Below are positions 1 to 6,950 of a DNA stretch of 7,232 nt, one piece after another. The notes under the pieces are model-generated. The model worked only from the letters and a program-made list of their open reading frames with translations, did no database searches and was not told the DNA's origin. Each line of letters starts with the position of its first letter. Within the stretch, counting starts at the first letter, position 1. Both the position numbers and the translations under genes were made by a program. Where the stretch lies: contig DASQGX010000256.1 of NCBI GenBank assembly GCA_035632395.1, positions 1 to 7,232 of the forward strand, given 5' to 3'. This DNA is from REEB95 sp035632395 (lineage in GTDB: Bacteria; Pseudomonadota; Alphaproteobacteria; ATCC43930; CGMCC-115725).

Positions 1-1
1 C

Positions 2-3000
2 GTCATCGGCGCGGTGGCGAAGGGCGATCTGTCGCAGTCGATGACCGTCGAGATCGAGGGCCGCGCGCTGCGCGGCGAGTTCCTGCGCATCGGCAAGGTG
101 GTCAACACCATGGTCGATCAGCTCAACGCCTTCGCCTCCGAGGTGACCCGCGTAGCCCGCGAGGTCGGCACCGAAGGCAAGCTCGGCGGCCAGGCGCAGG
201 TGCCCGGCGTCGCCGGCACGTGGAAGGATCTCACCGATTCGGTGAACTCCATGGCCTCGAACCTTACCGGCCAGGTGCGCAACATCGCCGAGGTGACCAC
301 CGCCGTGGCCAACGGCGACCTCTCCCGCAAGATCACCGTGGACGTGAAGGGCGAGATCCTGGAGCTGAAGAACACCATCAACACGATGGTGGATCAGCTG
401 AACGCGTTCGCCGGCGAAGTGACGCGCGTGGCCCGCGAGGTGGGTACCGAAGGAAAGCTAGGTGGTCAGGCCATCGTCCCCGGTGTAGCGGGTACCTGGA
501 AGGACCTGACCGGTAACGTCAATCTGTTGGCCGCGAACCTGACAACTCAGGTGCGCGCCATTGCCGAAGTGGCAACCGCCGTGACTAAAGGTGACTTGAC
601 CCGCTCCATTCAGGTCGATGCGCGCGGCGAGGTGGCAGAGCTCAAAGACAACATCAATACAATGATCGGCAACTTGCGCCTCACAACGGAGCGCAACACC
701 GAGCAGGACTGGCTCAAGACCAATCTGGCGCGGTTCACCAACATGCTGCAGGGCCAGCGCGACTTGGCAGCAGTCGGTCGTATGCTCTTGTCGGAGCTGG
801 CGCCGTTGGTCGACGCGCAAAACGGCGTTATCTATCTGGTCGACGACAGCGGCGGGAGCGACGCCGGCCTCACGCTGCTGTCGGCCTTCGCCGATGGTGG
901 ACCGAGCGGCCACCCCGATCGGCTGCATATTAGCGAGGGTCTTATCGGACAATGCGCGGCCGACTCGCGGCGCAAGCTGATTTCCGATCTCCCCGCCGAA
1001 AACGTGGTGTCGATCGGCATCGGTGCGCTGAAGCTGCTGCCGAAGAACATCATCGTCCTACCAGTGCTATTCGAAGGCCAGGTCAAGGCCGTCATCGAGC
1101 TTTCGTCTGTCGGTTCGTTCACTGACTTGCAGATCTCGTTCCTCGAGCAGCTCACTGCCAACATCGGCATCATCCTTAACAGCATCGAGGCGAGCATGCG
1201 GACGGAGGGGCTGCTGAAACAGTCGCAGCAGCTCGCCAACGAATTACAGACGCGCCAACGCGAACTCCAGCAGACCAACGAGCAGCTCGAGCTCAAGGCC
1301 CAGCAGCTTGCCGAGCGTAATTTCGAAGTTGAACGCAAGAACCAGGAGATCGAGCAGGCTCGACGTGCCATTGAGGAGAAAGCCGCCGAGCTCGCGCTGA
1401 CTTCGAAGTACAAGTCTGAATTCCTGGCCAACATGTCGCACGAACTGCGCACACCGTTGAACAGCATCCTCATCCTCGGTCAGCAACTGGCCGAGAACGC
1501 CGATGCCAACCTGACGCCGAAACAGGTCGAGTTTTCCCGGACCATCCACGCCGCAGGGACGGACCTTTTGAACTTGATCAGCGATATTCTCGACTTGTCG
1601 AAGATCGAGTCCGGCACGGTGTCGGTCGAGGCCGACGAGGTTTTCCTCGCGAACCTACAAGATATGCTGACGAGAGCGTTCCGCCACGAGGCGGAGAGCC
1701 GCCGGCTGTCGTTCGACATCCAGATCGATTCACACCTCGATCGCAGTATCGTCACCGACGCCAAGCGGCTGCAACAGGTGCTCAAGAACCTGCTGAGCAA
1801 CTCGTTCAAATTCACCGAGCATGGCGGCGTGCGGTTGAGTTTGTCACTGGCGGCAGGCGGCTGGACGACAGATCATCCGGTGTTGAGTCATGCTCCCTCG
1901 GTCGTGGCATTCGAAGTATCCGATAGCGGTATCGGCATCCCGCCGGAAAAACAGAAGATCATCTTCGAGGCCTTCCAACAGGCTGACGCCAGCACGAACC
2001 GCAAATACGGCGGCACGGGCCTTGGCCTCGCCATCTGCCGCGAGCTCGCGAACCTGCTGGGCGGCGAGATTCAACTGCGCAGCACGCCTGGCCGCGGCAG
2101 CACGTTTACACTTTACCTGCCGGCGAAGTACGTCGGTCCGACCCTACCGCCGCGGGGCACCAATCCGGACGGTGCGGCGATGGCTGCGGCCCGGGCGATG
2201 GCCGTGACCCGCATCGCCGAACAGGCGATCGTGCCGATTTTCGACGACCGCGAAGCGATCGAAGCGGCCGACGACGCCGTTCTGCTGGTCATCGAGGACG
2301 ATCCGCATTACGCCCGCATCCTGCTCGATCTGGCGCACGATCAGGGCTTCAAGGTCCTGGTCGCGCAACGCGGCGCCGATGCACTAGCGCTCGCGACCGA
2401 ATACCGGCCGAGTGCGATCTCGCTCGATGTCTTCCTGCCCGACATGCTGGGCTGGAGCGTGCTAAGCCAGCTCAAACAAAATCCCCAGACGCGCCATATT
2501 CCCGTGCAAATCGTCACGCTTGACGAGGATCGACACAACGGATTGGCGCGCGGCGCCTTTGCCTATCTCAATAAGCCGATGGCGCCACAGCAGCTCACGC
2601 AAGCGCTGGCGCGGATCAAGGAGTATTCCAACGCGCGGCGCAAGACATTGCTCGTCATCGAAGACGACGCCGGCGAGCGCATGACTATCACTGAGCTATT
2701 GGGCCACGACGATATCAACATCATACCGATCGAAACCGGGGAGGGCGCTCTGGCCATCCTGCGCACGCAGCCGGTCGATTGCGTCGTGCTCGATTTGCGG
2801 TTGCCCGACATGTCGGGATTCGAGCTGCTTGAGAAATTCCGGGACGATCCGCATCTCGCCGACCTGCCGGTGGTGGTCTTTACCGGTCGCGAGTTGTCGC
2901 CTGAAGAAGATGCGCGGCTTCATACCATGGCGCGCAGCGTGGTCGTCAAAGGGGTCGAATCTCCTGAGCGGCTGCTCGACGAGACCGCGCTCTTCCTGCA

Positions 3001-3445
3001 TCGCATAGTCGCGGACTTGCCGATCGAAAAGCAACGGATGCTCGAGCGGCTACACAACTCGGACGACGACCTTGTCGGCAAGACCGTCCTGCTGGTCGAT
3101 GACGACGCCCGGAACATCTTTGCCCTGAGCAGCGCGCTCGAACGGCGCGGTATGCATGTTCTCGCCGCTACCACCGGCCGCGAAGCGATCGAAATCTTCG
3201 AGGCGACGCCCGATATGGCAATCGTTCTGATGGACATTATGATGCCCGAAATGGACGGCTATCAGACGATCGAGGCCATTCGCGCCAAGCCCCAGTCGCA
3301 CCGACTGCCGATCATCGCCTTGACGGCGAAGGCGATGAAAGGGGACCGTGAAAAGTGTCTTGAGGCCGGTGCGTCTGACTACCTCGCTAAGCCGGTCAAC
3401 ACCGAGCAATTGCTCTCGGCATTGCGCATGTGGTTGCATCGCTGA
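2..3445 (+). CDS. Poly-HAMP/GAF hybrid histidine kinase with three receiver domains (5' partial)
   Basis: This is a sensor hybrid kinase: the HisKA/HATPase core would autophosphorylate on His and pass phosphate to C-terminal receivers. The frame is open to the window edge, and the GTG at nt 14 lies inside a HAMP motif, so the true start is upstream. Counting nt 14 as residue 1: HAMP repeats about 1-225; GAF-like domain about 236-395; Gln/Glu-rich coiled coil about 396-465; HisKA with H-box SHELRTPLN (His476); HATPase with N-box NLLSNSFKF (Asn592), G1 DSGIGI (Asp637) and G2 GGTGLGL (666-672); receivers at about 755-872, 877-1000 and 1022-1140 with phospho-acceptors Asp805, Asp927 and Asp1074. 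The layout resembles bacterial relatives of fungal group III (Nik1/Os-1) kinases, where HAMP arrays transmit osmotic or other stress signals. No membrane segment is visible in the part present, and there is no Hpt domain. Receiver 2 has Lys-Gly (979-980) in place of the usual Lys-Pro. The signal sensed is unknown. Confidence 0.95.
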   Translation, partial: VIGAVAKGDLSQSMTVEIEGRALRGEFLRIGKVVNTMVDQLNAFASEVTRVAREVGTEGKLGGQAQVPGVAGTWKDLTDSVNSMASNLTGQVRNIAEVTTAVANGDLSRKITVDVKGEILELKNTINTMVDQLNAFAGEVTRVAREVGTEGKLGGQAIVPGVAGTWKDLTGNVNLLAANLTTQVRAIAEVATAVTKGDLTRSIQVDARGEVAELKDNINTMIGNLRLTTERNTEQDWLKTNLARFTNMLQGQRDLAAVGRMLLSELAPLVDAQNGVIYLVDDSGGSDAGLTLLSAFADGGPSGHPDRLHISEGLIGQCAADSRRKLISDLPAENVVSIGIGALKLLPKNIIVLPVLFEGQVKAVIELSSVGSFTDLQISFLEQLTANIGIILNSIEASMRTEGLLKQSQQLANELQTRQRELQQTNEQLELKAQQLAERNFEVERKNQEIEQARRAIEEKAAELALTSKYKSEFLANMSHELRTPLNSILILGQQLAENADANLTPKQVEFSRTIHAAGTDLLNLISDILDLSKIESGTVSVEADEVFLANLQDMLTRAFRHEAESRRLSFDIQIDSHLDRSIVTDAKRLQQVLKNLLSNSFKFTEHGGVRLSLSLAAGGWTTDHPVLSHAPSVVAFEVSDSGIGIPPEKQKIIFEAFQQADASTNRKYGGTGLGLAICRELANLLGGEIQLRSTPGRGSTFTLYLPAKYVGPTLPPRGTNPDGAAMAAARAMAVTRIAEQAIVPIFDDREAIEAADDAVLLVIEDDPHYARILLDLAHDQGFKVLVAQRGADALALATEYRPSAISLDVFLPDMLGWSVLSQLKQNPQTRHIPVQIVTLDEDRHNGLARGAFAYLNKPMAPQQLTQALARIKEYSNARRKTLLVIEDDAGERMTITELLGHDDINIIPIETGEGALAILRTQPVDCVVLDLRLPDMSGFELLEKFRDDPHLADLPVVVFTGRELSPEEDARLHTMARSVVVKGVESPERLLDETALFLHRIVADLPIEKQRMLERLHNSDDDLVGKTVLLVDDDARNIFALSSALERRGMHVLAATTGREAIEIFEATPDMAIVLMDIMMPEMDGYQTIEAIRAKPQSHRLPIIALTAKAMKGDREKCLEAGASDYLAKPVNTEQLLSALRMWLHR
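23..685 (+). repeat. Tandem HAMP-coding repeats inside the hybrid kinase
   Basis: Three units each begin with a Gly-Asp-Leu-(Ser/Thr) motif, at nt 23, 314 and 590. The spacings are 291 and 276 bases (97 and 92 codons); the five extra codons of the first unit lie in its IEGRALRGEFLRIGKVVNTM segment. The last unit is only partial. A 44-residue block starting at NTMVDQLNAF (nt 104-235 and 380-511) is identical at 42 positions between the first two copies, yet about 22 of those 42 identical residues use different codons. The repeat is therefore held at protein level and is not a recent DNA duplication. Tandem HAMP units of about 92 residues are typical of Nik1-type kinases, where they form a long parallel coiled-coil relay. 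Confidence 0.9.
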
Positions 3446-3460
3446 TACGGCGGACGCCAG

Positions 3461-5152
3461 ATGGCAAACGACGTGGTCAACATCCTCCTGGTCGACGACC
3501 AGCCCGCCAAATTGCTTAGCTATGAGACGATCCTCCGGGACCTCGGCGAGACTCTTGTCAAGGCCAATTCCGCCAACGAAGCATTGCAATGCCTGCTTAA
3601 GCAGGACGTCGCGGTCATCCTGATCGATGTCTGCATGCCGGATCTGGATGGCTACGAGCTGGCCGCCATGATTCGCACTCATCCGCGCTTCCAGGCGACC
3701 GCCATCATTTTCATCTCGGCTATCGCGCTGACCGACATCGATCGCATAAAGGGATACGAATACGGTGCCGTGGATTACGTGCCCGTTCCCGTGGTGCCGG
3801 AACTGCTACGCGCCAAAGTCAAAGTTTTCGTCGAGCTCTATCGCAAGACACGTCTTCTCGAAAAGCTCAATGCCGAGCTTGAGCAGCGAGTTGCCGAACG
3901 CACCGCCGAACTCAAGAAAACCAATGCCGAGCTCGAACGGCGAGTCGACGAACGAACGAGAGAGCGAGAGATGGCGCTCGCGCAGGTGCACCAGATGCAG
4001 AAACTCGAAAGCCTCGGCCAGCTCACCGGCGGTTTGGCACACGATTTCAACAATCTCCTGATGGCGATTCTGGGCAATCTTGACGTCCTGCGCAAATACG
4101 TTCCGCCCGACCCGAACGTCGGCCGCTTTATCGACGGCGCGATCCACGCGGCAGAACGCGGTGCCACGCTCACACAGCGCATGCTGGCCTTCGCGCGACG
4201 GCAAGATCTGCGCCCCGAAGCGGTCGAGATTCCACGTGTCATCGACGGAATGGCCGACATGCTTCGCCGCTCGCTGGGATCGGCAATCGAGATTCGCATC
4301 CACTTTGCCGAGGCATTGCCGGCGGTCTGTGTCGATCCGAACCAATTCGAGCTTGCCGTCCTCAATCTGTCGCTCAACGCTCGAGATGCGATGCCGCAAG
4401 GCGGGAAACTCGCTATCGCCGCGCGGAGTGCACCGGTCAAAGCCGGAGTGGTGCAAGGCTTGGCCGCAGGCGACTACGTTTGTATATCGGTTTCCGACAC
4501 AGGCCTTGGCATGGACGATGCGACTCTGGCACGAGCGCCAGAACCGTTTTTCACCACGAAGGAAGTTGGCAAGGGAACGGGTCTCGGACTGTCGATGGTG
4601 TATGGCCTTGCAACACAGTCTGGGGGCGGCGTGCGCATAGAGAGCCAGTTGCAACGCGGCACAACAGTGGAATTGTGGCTGCCTGTCGCCGCCGCCGGTC
4701 TCGCTCCGGTCGGCGTCGATGCTTCGACCAAAGAAAATCCACGAACCACGGCGAGTCCGACTTACCGCGTTCTGGTCGTAGACGACGATACGCTAGTGGC
4801 GGAAAGCACTGTGGCAATGCTTCAGCACCTCGGCCATCGCGCCACCGTCGCTACGTCATGCACGGTTGCCCTCGGAATGCTCGGCGACGAGCCGCGGATT
4901 GACCTCGTCATCACCGACCAAGTCATGCCGGGAATTTCCGGCCTCGAACTCGCCCGCCGCATACGCCAGATCCGGCCCGATCTGCCGATTGTCTTGGCAA
5001 CCGGCTATTCCGACTTAACACAGCGCCGCCTCGAACCGGGTGTCGCCATCCTCCACAAGCCTTATCTCCTTGAAAAGCTCGCGGCGACGATCAGCCACGC
5101 GATGAGACGCGAGATTGAGACGTCGCGCGATGGAGCCCTTCGGCGCGCTTGA
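3461..5152 (+). CDS. Receiver - histidine kinase - receiver hybrid protein
   Basis: This is a soluble 563-residue signalling protein with no membrane segment or signal peptide. The N-terminal receiver (about 7-123) has its acidic pocket in LLVDDQ and phospho-acceptor Asp56 in LIDVCMPDLDG. A heptad-like coiled coil with two similar AELxxRVxER blocks (about 128-170) follows. The dimerisation/phosphorylation motif is GLAHDFNNLL with His194. The ATPase has N-box NLSLNARDAM (302-311), G1 DTGLGM (Asp346), PFFTTKE and G2 GKGTGLGL (370-377). The C-terminal receiver (about 435-550) has phospho-acceptor Asp486 in VITDQVMPG and a normal Lys-Pro in ILHKPY. The ATG at 3461 is preceded by a GGCGGA Shine-Dalgarno-like stretch. 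It starts 15 bases after the upstream kinase stop, so co-transcription is likely. The N-terminal receiver could accept phosphate from the upstream kinase (inference). It has Val109 where receivers normally carry the conserved Lys. Confidence 0.95.
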   Translation: MANDVVNILLVDDQPAKLLSYETILRDLGETLVKANSANEALQCLLKQDVAVILIDVCMPDLDGYELAAMIRTHPRFQATAIIFISAIALTDIDRIKGYEYGAVDYVPVPVVPELLRAKVKVFVELYRKTRLLEKLNAELEQRVAERTAELKKTNAELERRVDERTREREMALAQVHQMQKLESLGQLTGGLAHDFNNLLMAILGNLDVLRKYVPPDPNVGRFIDGAIHAAERGATLTQRMLAFARRQDLRPEAVEIPRVIDGMADMLRRSLGSAIEIRIHFAEALPAVCVDPNQFELAVLNLSLNARDAMPQGGKLAIAARSAPVKAGVVQGLAAGDYVCISVSDTGLGMDDATLARAPEPFFTTKEVGKGTGLGLSMVYGLATQSGGGVRIESQLQRGTTVELWLPVAAAGLAPVGVDASTKENPRTTASPTYRVLVVDDDTLVAESTVAMLQHLGHRATVATSCTVALGMLGDEPRIDLVITDQVMPGISGLELARRIRQIRPDLPIVLATGYSDLTQRRLEPGVAILHKPYLLEKLAATISHAMRREIETSRDGALRRA

Positions 5153-5159
5153 CGCGCCG
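5141..5159 (+). other. Stop-codon-spanning hairpin at the end of the receiver-kinase-receiver gene
   Basis: A perfect 7-base inverted repeat (CGGCGCG and CGCGCCG) flanks a 5-base loop, CTTGA, that contains the TGA stop. No T-run follows, so it is not a standard intrinsic terminator. It could act as a 3' RNA stabiliser, a translation-termination-coupled element or a Rho-assisted stop between the signalling and housekeeping genes. It could also be chance in GC-rich DNA. Confidence 0.35.
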
Positions 5160-5186
5160 CTGATGGCAGGCTTTCTATCCGCCGCC

Positions 5187-5975
5187 ATGCTCGTCGACAG
5201 CCATTGCCATCTCGATTTCGCGCGCCCTGAGGACCGCGAGGGGATCGTTGCGCGCGCCCGGCGCGCCGGCGTCGGCACGCTGCTCACGATCTCGACCAAG
5301 CTCAGCGAATTTCCTGCGGTACGCGCGATCGCCGAAAGCGATCCCGACATCTGGTGCTCGGTCGGCATCCATCCGCACGAGGCGGCGACGGAGAAGGGGG
5401 GCGACGTCGAGAGCTTGGCGACATACGCCGACCATCCCAAGGTGATCGGCATCGGCGAAAGCGGCCTCGATTTCCACTACGACCACAGCCCGCGCGACGC
5501 GCAGGTCGCCGCCTTTCGTCACCACGCGCGTGCGGCGCGCGCCGCCGGCGTGCCGCTCATCGTGCATTCGCGCGGCGCCGACCCCGAGACCGTCGCGGTA
5601 CTCGAGGAAGAGGGCGTTGCATCGGGCGTCATCCACTGTTTCTCGACCGGCCCGCTGCTCGCCGAACGCGCGCTCGCGCTCGGCCTCTTCATATCGCTAT
5701 CCGGCATCGTCACCTTCAAGAACGCCGATGAGTTGCGCGGCATCGTCCGCGACCTGCCGCTGGACCGGCTGTTGATCGAGACCGACGCGCCGTACCTCGC
5801 GCCGGTGCCGTTGCGTGGCAAGACCAACGAGCCGGCGTTCATCGTCCACACCGCGAACTTCGTCGCCGCACTCAAGGGCGTGGCGCCGGATGAATTCGCG
5901 CGACGGACGAGCGAGAATTTCTTCCGCCTGTTCGCCAAGGCCAAACCGCCCGTCGCGTCGCGGCCGGCCGCCTAA
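5187..5975 (+). CDS. tatD: TatD-family metal-dependent DNase/hydrolase
   Basis: This is a cytoplasmic TIM-barrel metal-dependent hydrolase of the TatD/YcfH family, whose members act as 3'-5' exonucleases and DNases in DNA repair and degradation. The full metal-binding set is visible: His6 and His8 in DSHCHLD near the N-terminus, Glu91 in GIGESGLDFHY, His127 in LIVHSR, His150 in VIHCFSTG and Asp200 in IETDAPYLAP. The chosen ATG gives 262 residues, the usual family length, and puts MLVDSHCHLDF at the N-terminus as in most homologues. In-frame alternatives are ATG 5163 (8 residues more), ATG 5130 and TTG 5115; the last two overlap the upstream gene. None has a strong Shine-Dalgarno, so the start is moderately certain. 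The C-terminus ends in an Ala/Pro-rich tail next to the next gene's ribosome binding site. Confidence 0.93.
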   Translation: MLVDSHCHLDFARPEDREGIVARARRAGVGTLLTISTKLSEFPAVRAIAESDPDIWCSVGIHPHEAATEKGGDVESLATYADHPKVIGIGESGLDFHYDHSPRDAQVAAFRHHARAARAAGVPLIVHSRGADPETVAVLEEEGVASGVIHCFSTGPLLAERALALGLFISLSGIVTFKNADELRGIVRDLPLDRLLIETDAPYLAPVPLRGKTNEPAFIVHTANFVAALKGVAPDEFARRTSENFFRLFAKAKPPVASRPAA

Positions 5976-5980
5976 GGAGG
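5973..5980 (+). promoter_or_regulatory. Strong Shine-Dalgarno overlapping the tatD stop
   Basis: TAAGGAGG starts with the tatD stop codon itself and lies 10 bases before the GTG at 5991. It is the best ribosome binding site in the window. It fixes the GTG start of the MBL-fold gene and implies translational coupling with tatD. Confidence 0.85.
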
Positions 5981-5990
5981 ACGACCTATT

Positions 5991-6761
5991 GTGAAGGTCA
6001 CCATTCTGGGCTGCGGCCCATCCTGGGGCGTGCCGCGGGTCGGCGGCGATTGGGGTGCGTGCGATCCCGCCAATCCGAAGAACCGCCGCCGGCGGGTTTC
6101 GATCCTGGTCGAAGACGGCGGCAGGACGATTTTGGTCGACACTTCGCCGGATCTGCGCGAGCAGCTGCTCGACGCCGGCGTCGGACGCATCGACGCCGTG
6201 CTGTTCACTCACGCCCATGCCGACCATCTGCACGGTATTGACGATCTGCGGGGCATCAACCGCATCGTCAAGGCGGCGATTCCGACCTACGCCACGCCGG
6301 CGACCCTGGCCGACATCGAACGCCGCTTCGCCTACGTGTTCACGCCGCTCAGGCCCGGCCGCGAGGGCCATTACTACAAGCCGGTGCTCGAACGGCATCC
6401 AATCGACGGGCCGTTTACCGCCGCCGGCATCGCGGTGACGCCGTTCACCCAGGATCACGGTTTTTCGCAGACGCTGGGCTTCCGCTTCGGCCGGTTCGCG
6501 TATTCGACCGACGTCATTGCTCTCGACGACGCGGCATTCCAGGCTTTGGCGGGGATCGACACCTGGCTGGTCGATTGCATCCGGCCAGAGCCGCACGTGA
6601 CCCACAGCCACGTCGACCGCACGCTCGCCTGGATCGACCGGGTGAGGCCCCGGCGCGCCGTGCTGACGCACATGGACGAGTCGCTCGACTACGAGACGCT
6701 GCGGCGGACGCTGCCGCACGGTGTCGAGCCGGGTTACGATGGCATGGTCATTGAGGTTTAG
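5991..6761 (+). CDS. MBL-fold metallo-hydrolase, PhnP-like (COG1235 type)
   Basis: This is a 256-residue metallo-beta-lactamase-fold hydrolase, expected to bind two metal ions in the cytoplasm. It opens with MKVTILGCGPSWGVPRVGG, characteristic of the PhnP/COG1235 branch. The metal ligands are visible: His74, His76, Asp78 and His79 in THAHADHLHGID, His156 in QDHG, Asp174 in YSTDV and His227 in LTHMDE. PhnP itself cleaves a cyclic ribose phosphate in phosphonate breakdown, but no phn genes lie nearby, so the substrate here is not known and phnP should not be assumed. The GTG start follows a strong Shine-Dalgarno, and only 15 bases separate it from the tatD stop, so the two genes form an operon. 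Pairing with tatD is, to my knowledge, common in alphaproteobacteria. RNase Z is a less likely alternative because the N-terminal motif and length differ. Confidence 0.92.
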   Translation: MKVTILGCGPSWGVPRVGGDWGACDPANPKNRRRRVSILVEDGGRTILVDTSPDLREQLLDAGVGRIDAVLFTHAHADHLHGIDDLRGINRIVKAAIPTYATPATLADIERRFAYVFTPLRPGREGHYYKPVLERHPIDGPFTAAGIAVTPFTQDHGFSQTLGFRFGRFAYSTDVIALDDAAFQALAGIDTWLVDCIRPEPHVTHSHVDRTLAWIDRVRPRRAVLTHMDESLDYETLRRTLPHGVEPGYDGMVIEV

Positions 6762-6777
6762 GCGCCGCTGCCTAAGC
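6756..6777 (+). terminator. Stop-codon-spanning hairpin after the MBL-fold gene
   Basis: The inverted repeat GTTTAGGC / GCCTAAGC forms an 8-base-pair stem (one G-T wobble) around the 6-base loop GCCGCT, with the TAG stop in the left arm. It is well placed to end the tatD-MBL operon before the 189-base gap. However, only GCTTGAG follows, not a T-run, so intrinsic termination is doubtful and a Rho-assisted or RNA-protecting role is as likely. Confidence 0.35.
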
Positions 6778-6808
6778 GCTTGAGCCGAAAAGCGAACTAA
6801 TGATTTCC

Positions 6809-6824
6809 CATAATATACATTATG
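6809..6824 (+). promoter_or_regulatory. AT-rich dyad / possible promoter region upstream of mazG
   Basis: CATAAT-ATAC-ATTATG is a perfect 6-base inverted repeat in the most AT-rich stretch of the window. CATAAT matches five of six bases of the -10 consensus, but no convincing -35 lies 16-18 bases upstream; TTGAGC at 6780 is too far. It could be an operator-like site or a -10 region for mazG. It is about 130 bases before the mazG start. The rest of the 6762-6950 gap shows no convincing gene. Confidence 0.3.
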
Positions 6825-6890
6825 CGATATGCGTCTTTCCCAGCCCCTCGGTTTTTTGACGCTGATTGGCGCCGCAAACTACTCCGACAA

Positions 6891-6917
6891 CGCCTTCGGG
6901 CGCGGTTACTGCGCGCC
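6891..6917 (+). other. Two mutually exclusive small hairpins in the mazG leader
   Basis: CGCC-TTCG-GGCG (6891-6902) would form a 4-base-pair stem closed by the very stable C(UUCG)G tetraloop. GGCGCG (6899-6904) can instead pair with CGCGCC (6912-6917) across a 7-base loop. Both use GGCG at 6899-6902, so only one can form at a time. No T-run follows. The stems are short and the region is GC-rich, so function is uncertain. Confidence 0.3.
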
Positions 6918-6950
6918 AGCTAAGATGATGCCGCACCGGAGCCTCGCGCC

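Noticed and set aside
14..16. GTG at nt 14 as the start of the large kinase
   Set aside because: The frame is open upstream to nt 2 and reads Val-Ile-Gly-Ala before it, continuing the HAMP helix, so the gene is cut by the window edge.
3449..3458. GGCG/CGCC inverted repeat between the two kinase genes as a terminator
   Set aside because: The stem is only 3-4 base pairs, has no T-run and sits in a 15-base operon spacer, where it overlaps the likely ribosome binding site.
3806..4654. Long open frame on the minus strand opposite the second kinase
   Set aside because: It lies fully opposite a gene with clear kinase motifs, shows no recognisable domain, and such shadows are common in GC-rich coding DNA.
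5115..5186. Longer TatD starting at TTG 5115 or ATG 5130
   Set aside because: Both overlap the end of the upstream kinase gene and add residues not typical of the family; the conserved MLVDSHCHLDF start is at 5187.
5697..6719. 340-codon open frame on the minus strand opposite tatD and the MBL-fold gene
   Set aside because: It is antisense to two genes with intact catalytic motifs, is low in hydrophobic-core pattern and matches no known family.
6831..6862. GCGTC...GACGC repeat ending after a six-T run as a terminator for the MBL-fold gene
   Set aside because: A 5-base stem with a 22-base loop is weak and the T-run lies inside the loop, not after the stem.
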